From Burkholderiales bacterium (lineage in GTDB: Bacteria; Pseudomonadota; Gammaproteobacteria; Burkholderiales; Burkholderiaceae_C): a stretch of DNA of 64,000 bases. The translations under genes were made by a program, and so were the position numbers. Location of the stretch: the NCBI GenBank assembly GCA_016223165.1, contig JACRPO010000002.1:151853-215852 (forward strand), in the 5' to 3' direction. The notes beneath the pieces were generated by a model. That model was not told the origin of the DNA and did no database searches. It saw nothing but the letters and a program-made list of their open reading frames with translations. Below are positions 40,472-48,906 of this stretch, one piece after another. The stretch's first letter is position 1. Each line of letters begins with the position of its first letter.

Positions 40472-42295
40472 GTGCTGCGCATCACGGAACTGCGCCTGCC
40501 GCTGGAGCACCCGGAAGACGCGCTGCGCCTGGCTGTGCTGGCCCGCCTGCGCCTGACGCCGGAGCAGCTGCTGGGCTTCACGGTCTTCAAGCGCGCCTAC
40601 GACGCGCGCAAGAAGTCGGCCGTGGTGCTGACCTACACGCTCGACTGCGAGTTGGCTGCCGGCGTCGACGAAGCGGCGCTGCTGCGCAGCCTCGAGGGCG
40701 ACGCGCATGTGCGGCCGAGCCCCGACACGCGCTACCGGTTCGTCACCGAAGGCCTTGCGCACGCGCCGGCCGGCGCGCAGGCCCGGACGCCGGCCGACAC
40801 GCCGGCCGGCATGCCGGCCCGCCTGCCGGACCGCCTGCCCGCTGATTGGCGCGCCACCGGCCGGCCGCGCCCGCTGGTGATCGGCTTCGGGCCCTGCGGC
40901 CTCTTCGCGGCCCTGCTGCTCGCGCAGATGGGCCTGGAGCCGCTGGTGCTCGAGCGCGGCCGGCGCGTGCGCGAGCGCACGCAGGACACTTGGGCGTTGT
41001 GGCGGCGCGGCGTGCTCGACCCCGAGTCGAACGTGCAGTTCGGCGAGGGCGGCGCCGGCACCTTCTCCGACGGCAAGCTGTGGAGCCAGATCAGCGACCC
41101 GCGCCACCTCACGCGCAAGGTGCTGGCCGAGTTCGTGAAGGCCGGCGCGCCGGAGGAGATCCTCTACGTCGGCAAGCCGCACATCGGCACTTTCCGGCTC
41201 GTCTCGATGGTCGAGAAGATGCGCGCCGAGATCCAGTCGCTCGGCGGCGAGATCCGCTTCGGCCAGCGCGTGGTCGACGTGCAACTCGAAGGTGGCGCCG
41301 GAGGCGCCGGAGGCAACGAGGACAACGAGGACAGCGCGGGCAGCGCGGGCACCGCCAAGCGCCGCATGCGCGGCGTCGTGCTCGCCTCGGGCGAGCAGGT
41401 CGACGCCGAGCACGTGGTGCTGGCGCTCGGCCACAGCGCCCGCGACACCTTCGAGATGCTGCACCGGCGCGGCGTCTTCATGGAGCCGAAGCCCTTCTCG
41501 ATCGGCCTGCGCATCGAACACCCGCAAGGCGTGATCGACCGCGCGCGCTTCGGCCCCAGCGCCGGGCATCCGATCCTCGGCGCCGCCGACTACCGCCTCG
41601 TGCACCACGCGCGCAACGGCCGCGCCGTCTACAGCTTCTGCATGTGCCCGGGCGGCACCGTCGTCGCCGCCACCTCGGAGCCCGGGCGCGTGGTGACCAA
41701 CGGCATGAGCCAGTACTCGCGCAACGAGCGCAACGCCAACGCCGGCATGGTGGTGGGCATCGCGCCGCAGGACTACCGGCAGGACGGGCGCCACGAAGGC
41801 CCGGTGCACCCGCTGGACGGCATCGCCTTCCAGCGCTTCTGGGAGGCGCGCGCCTTCGAGCTCGGCGGCGGCGGCTACCGCGCACCCGGGCAGCGGCTCG
41901 GCGACTTCCTGAGGGGCCAGCGCTCCACCACCTTCGACACCGTGCAGCCCTCGTACCAGCCCGGCGTGCTGCCCACCGACCTCGCGCAGCCCGATCGCGC
42001 CGCGCTGCCCGACTACGCCATCGCCGCACTGCGCGAGGCGCTGCCGGCCTTCGAACGGCAGATCACGGGCTTCGCGATGCCCGACGCGGTGCTCACCGGC
42101 GTGGAGACGCGCACCTCTTCGCCGCTGCGCATCACGCGCGGGCGCGACGGGCAGAGCCTGAACGTCGGCGGCCTGTATCCGGCCGGAGAAGGCGCGGGTT
42201 ACGCGGGCGGCATCATGTCGGCGGCCGTCGACGGCATCGAGGCGGCCGAGGCCGTGGCGATGCAGATGCTGGGCATCCCTGCCTCGCCGGCCTGA
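40472..42295 (+). CDS. FAD-dependent dehydrogenase/oxidoreductase (GTG start)
   Basis: A 607-residue flavoprotein. It has an N-terminal small alpha/beta domain (LRITELRLPLEHPEDALRLAVLARLRL), a Pro/Ala linker around 95-125, then the FAD Rossmann motif VIGFGPCGLFAALLLAQMG at about 136 and FGEGGAGTFSDGKLWSQI. The C-terminal part has GLYPAGEGAGYAGGIMSAAVDGIEAAEAV. This layout matches the large uncharacterised 'NAD(P)/FAD-dependent oxidoreductase' family common in bacteria (HI0933/YhiN-related superfamily). GTG 40472 starts the conserved N-terminus. The substrate is unknown. Confidence 0.85.
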   Translation: MLRITELRLPLEHPEDALRLAVLARLRLTPEQLLGFTVFKRAYDARKKSAVVLTYTLDCELAAGVDEAALLRSLEGDAHVRPSPDTRYRFVTEGLAHAPAGAQARTPADTPAGMPARLPDRLPADWRATGRPRPLVIGFGPCGLFAALLLAQMGLEPLVLERGRRVRERTQDTWALWRRGVLDPESNVQFGEGGAGTFSDGKLWSQISDPRHLTRKVLAEFVKAGAPEEILYVGKPHIGTFRLVSMVEKMRAEIQSLGGEIRFGQRVVDVQLEGGAGGAGGNEDNEDSAGSAGTAKRRMRGVVLASGEQVDAEHVVLALGHSARDTFEMLHRRGVFMEPKPFSIGLRIEHPQGVIDRARFGPSAGHPILGAADYRLVHHARNGRAVYSFCMCPGGTVVAATSEPGRVVTNGMSQYSRNERNANAGMVVGIAPQDYRQDGRHEGPVHPLDGIAFQRFWEARAFELGGGGYRAPGQRLGDFLRGQRSTTFDTVQPSYQPGVLPTDLAQPDRAALPDYAIAALREALPAFERQITGFAMPDAVLTGVETRTSSPLRITRGRDGQSLNVGGLYPAGEGAGYAGGIMSAAVDGIEAAEAVAMQMLGIPASPA

Positions 42296-42401
42296 CCACG
42301 GGTGCGCGCGCGCCGCGCCGCCGGCCTGAAAGAATGACGCGCGCCGAGCGACAGAGCGGAGACCCGGGATCCGGCCCCGACCTCCTCCGACCGCCACCGC
42401 C

Positions 42402-42941
42402 ATGACCGTCTTTCGCGCCCCCTCCCTCAACCGCCGCCGCGCCATCGGGGCGCTCGGCGCCGGGCTTGCCCGCGCTTGCGTGCCCGCCCTCGTGCCCGTG
42501 TTCGTGCCCGTGTTCGTGCCCGCCTTTGCCGCCTCGCCGCCGACGCGCCCGGACAAGCTCGTGCTCGCCGATACCGAGTGGAAGCGCCGCCTCAGCCCTG
42601 CCCAATACCGCGTGCTGCGCGACGAGGGCACCGAGGCCGCCGGCAGCAGCCCGCTCGACCGCGAGAAGCGCCGTGGCACCTACCACTGCGCCGGCTGCGA
42701 CCTGGCGCTCTTCACCTCGGAGATGAAGTACGACAGCGGCACCGGCTGGCCGAGCTTCTTCACGACCCTGCCGGGCACCGTGGGCGCGAAGACCGACTAC
42801 AAGCTGATCCTGCCGCGCACCGAGTACCACTGCGCCCGCTGCGGCGGCCACCAGGGCCACGTCTTCGACGACGGCCCGCGGCCGACCGGCAAGCGCTACT
42901 GCAACAACGGCATCGCCCTTCGCTTCCAGGAGGCCGCATGA
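42402..42941 (+). CDS. msrB: Peptide-methionine (R)-S-oxide reductase MsrB, exported
   Basis: Reduces R-methionine sulfoxide in oxidised proteins. The 179-residue product has a Tat-like leader (NRRRAIGALGAG) followed by a repetitive hydrophobic stretch VPALVPVFVPVFVPAFA, so it is likely periplasmic. The catalytic domain has two zinc CxxC pairs (CAGC, CARC), GTGWPSF, CGGHQGHVFDDGP and the catalytic Cys C167 in RYCNNG. It overlaps msrA as ATGA, so the two reductases are made together. Alone, MsrB is usually about 140 residues; the extra is the leader. Confidence 0.95.
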   Translation: MTVFRAPSLNRRRAIGALGAGLARACVPALVPVFVPVFVPAFAASPPTRPDKLVLADTEWKRRLSPAQYRVLRDEGTEAAGSSPLDREKRRGTYHCAGCDLALFTSEMKYDSGTGWPSFFTTLPGTVGAKTDYKLILPRTEYHCARCGGHQGHVFDDGPRPTGKRYCNNGIALRFQEAA

Positions 42942-43612
42942 ATGACCCCGTGATCGACCGTACGAAAACGACCCGCCGCCTCGTTCTCGGCGCGACCGCC
43001 GGCCTCGTGCTGCTGGCCAGCCTGTGGCTGGCTTCCGGCACCTCGGGCGCGCAGTCGCCGGCCGCGAGCTCCGCAGCCGCGAAGACCGAGACCGCCATCT
43101 TCGCCGGCGGCTGCTTCTGGTGCGTGGAGGCCGACTTCGACAAGATCCCCGGCGTGCTCTCGACCACCTCGGGCTACACCGGCGGTACCGTGCCCAACCC
43201 GACCTACGAGCAGGTCTCGGGCAAGGTCACCGGCCACGCCGAGGCGGTGCAGGTCGTGTTCGACCCCACGCGCGTGACCTACGCGCAGCTGGTGGACAAG
43301 TTCTGGCGCACCATCGACCCCACCGTGCGCGACCGCCAGTTCTGCGATGCCGGCTCGCCCTACCGCACGGCGATCTTCGCCAACGACGAGGCCCAGCTCG
43401 CCGCCGCGCGCGCCTCGCTGGCGGCGCTCGAGAAGAGCAAGCCGTTCAAGGAGCCCATCGTCACGACCATCGAGCGCGCGGGCCCGTTTTACGCCGCCGA
43501 GGGCTATCACCAGGACTACTACAAGAAGAATCCGGTGCGCTACTCGTACTACCGCACCAGCTGCGGCCGCGACGCGCGGCTCAAGCAGCTTTGGGGCAGC
43601 GCGGCGCCCTGA
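42938..43612 (+). CDS. msrA: Peptide-methionine (S)-S-oxide reductase MsrA, exported
   Basis: Reduces S-methionine sulfoxide. The 224-residue product has a single N-terminal hydrophobic segment (residues 14-35, preceded by TTRR), then the catalytic GGCFWC at 57-62 with C59 as nucleophile, GYTGGTVPNPTYEQVSGKVTGHAEAV, DPTVRDRQFCDAGSPYRTAIF and GYHQDYYKKNP. The family C-terminal resolving region has a Cys in YYRTSCGRD. Start ATG 42938 overlaps msrB by four bases. Both paralogues appear exported, suggesting repair of oxidised envelope proteins. Confidence 0.95.
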   Translation: MNDPVIDRTKTTRRLVLGATAGLVLLASLWLASGTSGAQSPAASSAAAKTETAIFAGGCFWCVEADFDKIPGVLSTTSGYTGGTVPNPTYEQVSGKVTGHAEAVQVVFDPTRVTYAQLVDKFWRTIDPTVRDRQFCDAGSPYRTAIFANDEAQLAAARASLAALEKSKPFKEPIVTTIERAGPFYAAEGYHQDYYKKNPVRYSYYRTSCGRDARLKQLWGSAAP

Positions 43613-43699
43613 CGAACTGGCGCCGCGCGCCCTGCCGCGGCAACCGGCCGGTGCGCGCGATGCCGCACCGGGCAGCGCTCGCTCGCGACGCCGGCCCTC

Positions 43700-44029
43700 T
43701 CAGGCCAGCGGGGCCGCAACCCGCTGCAGCCCCTCGGCGATCTCGCCCACCGACTGCGGCCGCACCGCGCGTGCCTGCTCGACGCCGTCGCGCAGGAAGA
43801 TCAGCGTCGGCCACAGCTTCACGCCGAACGAGCGGCCGAGCGGCTGCCCCGGCCCGTCGGCCACCTTGACGTGCGCGACGCCGGGCTGCGCGGCCAGCGC
43901 CTGCTCGACGAGCGGCAAGGCGCGCCGGCAATGGCCGCAGGTGGGGCTGCCGAACTCCAGCAGCAGCGGCCCGCGCCGGGCGTCGATCGCCGCGCGCGTG
44001 GGCTCCGTGGTTTCGAACGGCGTGCTCAT
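43700..44029 (-). CDS. Thioredoxin-family protein
   Basis: A small (109-residue) thioredoxin-fold protein with active site CGHC (C31/C34) in EFGSPTCGHCRRALP and cis-Pro in VKLWPTLIFLRDG. There is no signal peptide. A GTG 12 bases upstream of the chosen ATG would add four residues. It lies downstream of the ABC transporter genes after 43 bp and may be part of that transcript; its partner could equally be the MsrAB enzymes beside it, which need a thioredoxin, but those are exported and this protein is not. Confidence 0.85.
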   Translation of the reverse strand: MSTPFETTEPTRAAIDARRGPLLLEFGSPTCGHCRRALPLVEQALAAQPGVAHVKVADGPGQPLGRSFGVKLWPTLIFLRDGVEQARAVRPQSVGEIAEGLQRVAAPLA

Positions 44030-44072
44030 CCGGGTGTCCACGGCGCGGTGGCATCCATGTGCGGACCTCCCT

Positions 44073-44861
44073 TCACTCCATGCCGAGCAGCTTGTAGACG
44101 CGACGCGTGTAGACGCCGAAGGCCTCGTGCGTCTTCATGTCGAGCGTGCGCGGGTGCGGCAGCTCGATCTCGAAGTTGTCGGCCATGCGCGCCGGCCCGG
44201 CCGTCAGCACGACGACGCGCGTGCCGAGGAAAACCGCCTCCGAGATGCCGTGCGTGACGAAGACGATGGTCTTGCCCGACTCCTTCCAGATGCGCAGCAG
44301 CTCGAGGTTCATCTTCTCGCGCGTCAGCGCGTCCAGCGCGCCGAAGGGCTCGTCCATCAGCACGAGCTTGGGGTCGTGGATGAGCGCGCGCGCGATGGCC
44401 GCGCGCTGCTGCATGCCGCCGGAGAGCTCGTACGGGTACTTGTCCTCGTTGCCGGCGAGTCCGACCATGGCCATCAGGTCGCGCCCGCGCTCGCGCGCCG
44501 CGGCCATCGGCAGGCCCAGCAGCTCGGCCGGCAGCAGGATGTTCTCGAGGATGCGGCGCCACTTGAGCAAGAGCGGCGCCTGGAACACCATGCCGATGTC
44601 GCGCTCGGGCGCGAAGGGGTGCGTCGCCGAGCCGATGCGCACCTCGCCGCCGTCGTGCGGGTGCAGGCCCGCCAGCACTTTCAGCAGCGTGCTCTTGCCG
44701 CAGCCCGAGGGACCGACCAGCGAGACCAGGTCGCCGGGCATGACGTCGAAGGTGGCGTCGGAGACCGCCAGGTGCTCCTGGCGGCCGCGCCGGTAGCTCT
44801 TGCGCACGCCGGCGAGGTGGATGAACGGCTCGGCACTCGTGCCGTGTTCGCGATCGATCAT
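44073..44861 (-). CDS. ABC transporter ATP-binding protein (SsuB/TauB/NitT type)
   Basis: A 262-residue ATPase with Walker A GPSGCGKST (50-58), Q-loop MVFQAPLLLKW, signature LSGGMQQR, Walker B LVLMDEP and switch His in VFVTHGISEAV. Sequence is of the nitrate/sulfonate/taurine type that works with NMT1-like receptors. It overlaps the permease gene by ATGA. The receptor gene is divergent at 46914. Confidence 0.94.
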   Translation of the reverse strand: MIDREHGTSAEPFIHLAGVRKSYRRGRQEHLAVSDATFDVMPGDLVSLVGPSGCGKSTLLKVLAGLHPHDGGEVRIGSATHPFAPERDIGMVFQAPLLLKWRRILENILLPAELLGLPMAAARERGRDLMAMVGLAGNEDKYPYELSGGMQQRAAIARALIHDPKLVLMDEPFGALDALTREKMNLELLRIWKESGKTIVFVTHGISEAVFLGTRVVVLTAGPARMADNFEIELPHPRTLDMKTHEAFGVYTRRVYKLLGME

Positions 44862-45628
44862 GAGATGCGCGCGTCCTTCGGCACCAGCCAGTGCTCCAGC
44901 GCCATCACCAGCCCGTAGAGCACGACGCCCAGCAGCGTGATCAGGATGACGGCCATGAACATCGCCGGCGTGTCGAGCGTCACCTGCACCTGCAGCATCA
45001 GGTAGCCGAGGCCGCGATCGGAGCCGAGGAACTCGCCGACGATGGCGCCGGCCACGGCGAGGATGGCGGCCACCTTCATGCCCGAGAAGACGTAGGGCAG
45101 CGCGCCGGGCAACTGGATCTTGGTGAAGAGCTGCCAGCGGCTGCCGCGCAGCGAGCGCACGAGGTCGAGCAGGTCGGGCTCGATCTCGCGCAGCCCGCGC
45201 GCCGTGGTGAGCAGGATCGGGAACACGGCGATCGAGAAGGCCATCAGCGTGTTCGGGAACACGCCGTACTTGAACCACACGATGATGAGCGGCCCGAGCG
45301 CCACCTTCGGGATCATGTTCAGCGTCACCAGCAGCGGCAGCATCAGCGACTCGAGCAGCTTCGACCACGTGAAGGCCAGCGCCAGCAGCACGCCCGCCAC
45401 GAGCGCGAGCGCGTAGCCGCCGAAGATCTCGGTGCCGGTGACGACCGAGTTCTTCCACCAGTCGTAGTTGGGCTGGAACAGCGCGCCGAAGGTGTCGGCC
45501 GGCGACGGCATCACGAACCTGGGCACGTCGCCCAGGCGCACGAAGAGGTACCAGACCAGCAGCAGCAGCAGGTGCGCTGCCACGCCGAGCGCATACTGAC
45601 CGAGGCGCGAGTCGGTCATGCCGGTCAT
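44858..45628 (-). CDS. ABC transporter permease (SsuC/TauC type)
   Basis: A 256-residue inner-membrane permease with six hydrophobic segments and the EAA loop EIEPDLLDLVRSLRGSRWQLFTKIQLPGALPYVFSG, which docks the ATPase. Type matches the nitrate/sulfonate/bicarbonate class. Start ATG 45628 overlaps the stop of the DapA-like gene (ATGA), and its own stop overlaps the ATPase start, so three genes are coupled. The second in-frame Met is four codons on. Confidence 0.93.
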   Translation of the reverse strand: MTGMTDSRLGQYALGVAAHLLLLLVWYLFVRLGDVPRFVMPSPADTFGALFQPNYDWWKNSVVTGTEIFGGYALALVAGVLLALAFTWSKLLESLMLPLLVTLNMIPKVALGPLIIVWFKYGVFPNTLMAFSIAVFPILLTTARGLREIEPDLLDLVRSLRGSRWQLFTKIQLPGALPYVFSGMKVAAILAVAGAIVGEFLGSDRGLGYLMLQVQVTLDTPAMFMAVILITLLGVVLYGLVMALEHWLVPKDARIS

Positions 45629-46773
45629 GCCAGCCAACGCTCGAGGTTGGCCGCGACGAAGGCGTCGTCGGCGAGGTCGGCATGCTCGCGGTACACGCGC
45701 GTGATCTCCTCGGCCTGCCCGGGCGAGAGCGTCTCGGCCGGGTCGAGGCACCAGATGCCCTCGAGCAGCCCCTGGCGGCGCAGCACCTCGTGGCAGCCGG
45801 CGATGCAGCCGGCAAAGCCATTGGCCACGTCGAAGAAGGCGCTGTTGCAGTCGGTGACGCGCGAGTCGAGCGCCAGCAGGTCGGCGTCGACCTGGCCGCT
45901 GCGGGCCGCGGCCCGCACCGCCGCCCGCGTGCGCTCGAACAGCGCCACCGCTGTGTGCGTCCACACGCTCCAGTGGCCGAGCAGGCCGCCGCGGATGTGC
46001 ATCGTCACCGTCTCCTCGCCGCTACCCGTCGACCGCTTCACGACGAAGGGCTGCAGCAGGTCGAGCACGATGTGGTCGTCGTTGCCTGTGTACAGCGTCA
46101 CGCGCTCCTCGGCGCGCGCCGCCACGACGCCGCGCACGACGTCGAGCGTGCGGTAGCGGTCGAACGGCGCGATCTTGATCGCCACGACGTTCTCGATCTC
46201 GGCGAAGCGCTGCCAGAAGGCGGCCGGCAAGGCGATGCCGCCCACCGCCGGCTGCAGGTAGAAGCCGACCAGCGGCATCACGCCGGCCACGGCGCGGCAA
46301 TGCTCGAGCAGCTCGTCGATCGAGGCACCCTTCATCGCCGCCAGCGAGAGCATGCCGGCGTGGTAGCCCTCGCCGCGCGCGATCCAGGCCTCGCCCACCG
46401 CCTGCGCCGTGCGGCCGGCCAGGCCGGCGATCATCAGCACCGGCCTCCTGGGCGCAGGCGCGCCGGTGGCACCGGTGGCACCGGTGCCATCGCGCACCGT
46501 CTCGGCGGCGGCGCGCAGCACCGGGGCGTAGAGCCCCTTCTCGCGGATCGCGAACTGCGTCGAGTGCACGCCGACGGCCAGCCCGCCGACGCCGGCATCG
46601 AGGTAGTAGCGGGTCAGCGCGCGCTGGCGCCGCGCGTCGAAGCGGCGCGCGGCGTCAAGTGCCAGCGGGTGGGCCGGGATCACCACGCCGCCCTTGAGCA
46701 TGGCAAGAATGTCGGCGGGCAGGTCGAACCAGTGCATGGCAGGAGTCTTGGCCTCGGGCAGCGACGGTGGCAT
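45625..46773 (-). CDS. DapA-family (dihydrodipicolinate synthase/N-acetylneuraminate lyase) protein
   Basis: A 382-residue TIM-barrel aldolase/lyase of the DHDPS superfamily. It has MLKGGVVIPAHPLALDAARRFD, YLDAGVGGLAVGVHSTQFAIRE (the G-x-x-x-L-x-V-G motif seen as GTTGE in canonical members), and the Schiff-base Lys in VAIKIAPFDRYRTLD. The GTTGE motif is replaced by GVHSTQ, and it is longer than the usual 300 residues, so substrate differs from DapA. A later ATG at 46737 gives the conserved start MHWFDLP and is an alternative. It is coupled to the transporter genes, suggesting it cleaves the imported compound. Confidence 0.82.
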   Translation of the reverse strand: MPPSLPEAKTPAMHWFDLPADILAMLKGGVVIPAHPLALDAARRFDARRQRALTRYYLDAGVGGLAVGVHSTQFAIREKGLYAPVLRAAAETVRDGTGATGATGAPAPRRPVLMIAGLAGRTAQAVGEAWIARGEGYHAGMLSLAAMKGASIDELLEHCRAVAGVMPLVGFYLQPAVGGIALPAAFWQRFAEIENVVAIKIAPFDRYRTLDVVRGVVAARAEERVTLYTGNDDHIVLDLLQPFVVKRSTGSGEETVTMHIRGGLLGHWSVWTHTAVALFERTRAAVRAAARSGQVDADLLALDSRVTDCNSAFFDVANGFAGCIAGCHEVLRRQGLLEGIWCLDPAETLSPGQAEEITRVYREHADLADDAFVAANLERWLA

Positions 46774-46882
46774 CAGGGTTATTCAGGACGACGCGCCCGC
46801 CATGCAAGGGCACCGGCACCTGCTCGCGACCTGTTCGCGGCCTGTTCACGAAGTGGGCCCACTCGTATACTGGCCGCGCAAG

Positions 46883-46896
46883 TCACCACCTGGTGA
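46883..46896. promoter_or_regulatory. Operator-like palindrome TCACCA-CC-TGGTGA
   Basis: A perfect 6+2+6 inverted repeat lies 17 bp before the receptor gene's ATG and 110 bp from the divergent DapA-like start. The same palindrome, with other middle bases, is found before the MetE-like and Gfo/Idh genes. A repressor here would block the receptor promoter. Confidence 0.65.
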
Positions 46897-46913
46897 ATCT
46901 ACAGGAGCCCCCC

Positions 46914-47924
46914 ATGATGTTCAAGCAGCTCTTCACCGGTGCCGCACTGGCCTCGTTCGTGCTGGCCGCGCTGGTGCTGCCGGCCGGCCCCGCGCGCGCG
47001 CAGGCGAAGGTCGACTTCATCCTCAACTGGGTGCCAGGCGGCGACCACGCCCCCTACTACTACGCCAAGGCGCAGGGCTGGTACGCCAAGGAGGGCATCG
47101 ACCTGCAGCTCGAGCCGGGCAAGGGCTCGGCGCTGGCGACGCAGCGCGTCGGTGCCGGCGCCACGCCGATCGGCCTGGCCGACATGGGCGGCGTGCTCGT
47201 CGCCAAGGGCAAGGGCGCCGACACGGTGGCAGTGTTCAACGTCTACGCCAACTCGCCGCAGGGCATGTATTGGCTGAAGAGCTCGGGCATCACCGGCGTG
47301 AAGGACTTCGTCGGCAAGAAGATCGGCAACCCGGCCGCCGACGGCGCGCGCGTCATGTGGCCGGCGCTGGCCAAGGCGAACGGCATCGACCCGAAGTCCG
47401 TCACCTGGGTCAACATCGACGCCAACGCCAAGCTGGCGGCGCTGAAGAGCAAGTCGATCGACGTCACGACCTCGTTCTTCAACATCCATCACATCTTCCA
47501 GCGCGAGCTGGGCGCCGACATGGGCTTCCTCGCGTGGCGCGACGCCGGCCTCAACCCCTACGGCAACTCGGTCATCGTCAACGCCAAGTTCCTCGAAGCC
47601 AACCGCGGCCTCGTCGACAAGTTCGTCAAGGTCACGCAGCGCGCCTTCGCCGCCTGCGTGAAGGACCCCAAGCCCTGCGTGCAGGCGCTGGTCGACGCCA
47701 ACGGCGCGCTCAAGTTCGACAACGAAATGGACAACTGGCTGCTCGTCGAGAAGCTGATGAGCGACAGGTTCTCGCGCGAGGTGGCGCTCGGCATCCACGA
47801 CGACGCGCGCATGAAGGCCGACTACGAGCTCGTGCGCGAGTACATCGGCATCGACAAGCCCTTCGACGTGCGCTCCACCTACACGAACGAGTTCCTCGAT
47901 CGCTCGATCCGCATGGCGAAGTAG
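46914..47924 (+). CDS. ABC transporter substrate-binding protein, NMT1/THI5-like
   Basis: A 336-residue periplasmic receptor with a signal peptide ending PARAQA. FILNWVPGGDHAPYYYAKAQGWYAKEGIDL is the N-terminal ligand-site pattern of the NMT1/ThiY/SsuA group; GLADMGGVLVAKGKG and AYAN-type loops follow. It serves the divergent permease/ATPase pair. Members bind pyrimidines, riboflavin, sulfonates, nitrate or aromatic acids, so the ligand is open. SD AGGAG lies nine bases upstream of ATG 46914, just downstream of the palindrome. Confidence 0.9.
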   Translation: MMFKQLFTGAALASFVLAALVLPAGPARAQAKVDFILNWVPGGDHAPYYYAKAQGWYAKEGIDLQLEPGKGSALATQRVGAGATPIGLADMGGVLVAKGKGADTVAVFNVYANSPQGMYWLKSSGITGVKDFVGKKIGNPAADGARVMWPALAKANGIDPKSVTWVNIDANAKLAALKSKSIDVTTSFFNIHHIFQRELGADMGFLAWRDAGLNPYGNSVIVNAKFLEANRGLVDKFVKVTQRAFAACVKDPKPCVQALVDANGALKFDNEMDNWLLVEKLMSDRFSREVALGIHDDARMKADYELVREYIGIDKPFDVRSTYTNEFLDRSIRMAK

Positions 47925-47961
47925 GCGCCGTTGCGATGGCGTCGTTGCGCCGGCGCCGCGC

Positions 47962-48906
47962 TCAACCGAGCTCGGGGCCGGCGACGAGGCAGATGCGCGC
48001 GGCATCGCCCGGCGCCGCGTTGCCGGCGCCGTGGACCATGCGCGTGAAGGGACGTTCGGGCGCGAAACCCTGCGCTCGCAGCCAGGCGGCCAGGGGCTCG
48101 CGCCCATTGCGAAGGTCGACGATCAGGTCGCGGCCGCGGGCGGCGCTGTCGCGATGCAGAGCGCCCAGTGCCGCGCGGAGCAAGTCGATGGCGGTGCCGT
48201 CGTCATCGGCGACCAGCGGCCCCAGCTGCAGCGCGGTGCGCCCGTCGCGGCCGAGCAGGAAGCCCCGGGGCCCGACCACTCCCTCGACGAGCCAGGCGGC
48301 GCCCGGCAGGCGCTGGGCCAGCGCGCGCAGCAAGCGCAAGCGGCTCGCCCCGAAGGCCACCACATCGTTGGCATCGACGGCGGGCCAATCGCTCTCGCGC
48401 AGGGGCCGCACATCCGCCGCGGCTGCGGCTTTCGCCATTGACGTGGCACTCGCCGGCGGCACGACCGCAGGCGGCACCGCACCGGCCAGGGCCTTGCGAC
48501 GCCAGCGCTCGAAGCCCCAGGCGTCGACGAACCCCTGCTTCAGGTAGACCGGCCGGCCCGCGGGCGTGGCGTCGAGCAGCGGCAGTAGGGCCTGCGAGCG
48601 CAGGTCTTCGAGTGCCACGCCGAGTAGGCGCGCCGCGTGCCCGCGGCCGCGCTGGGCGGGCAGCACCAGCACCATGCTGATCCAGGCAAACCTCTGCGCG
48701 TACGGCAGCACGAGCGTCGAGGCAACCAGCTCGTCGCGGCCGCTGTTCGCATCGCGCAAGCGCAGCCCCCAGCCACGGCCGAGCGCGAGCATCGTGCGCC
48801 AGTCCTCCTCGGTCTGGTTCCAGTGCGCCGAAGTCGACAGCGCCATCCATTCGGCCGGCGCGGCGTCGGCCAGGTCCACAAGCCTGGCTTCAGTACTTGC
48901 CGTCAC
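47962..48906 (-). CDS. GNAT-family N-acetyltransferase (GTG start)
   Basis: A 314-residue protein with an acetyl-CoA-binding GNAT motif in VLPAQRGRGHAARLLGVALEDL (about residues 81-102) and the beta-strand STLVLPYAQRFAWISMVLVLP. A second half (about residues 165-300) has a weaker GNAT-like pattern with GRDGRTALQLGP and GRDLIVDLRNGREPLAAWLRAQGFA, so it may be a tandem GNAT. The start codon is GTG; it overlaps the upstream epimerase gene by 17 bp, which suggests coupling. Substrate unknown. Confidence 0.82.
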   Translation of the reverse strand: MTASTEARLVDLADAAPAEWMALSTSAHWNQTEEDWRTMLALGRGWGLRLRDANSGRDELVASTLVLPYAQRFAWISMVLVLPAQRGRGHAARLLGVALEDLRSQALLPLLDATPAGRPVYLKQGFVDAWGFERWRRKALAGAVPPAVVPPASATSMAKAAAAADVRPLRESDWPAVDANDVVAFGASRLRLLRALAQRLPGAAWLVEGVVGPRGFLLGRDGRTALQLGPLVADDDGTAIDLLRAALGALHRDSAARGRDLIVDLRNGREPLAAWLRAQGFAPERPFTRMVHGAGNAAPGDAARICLVAGPELG

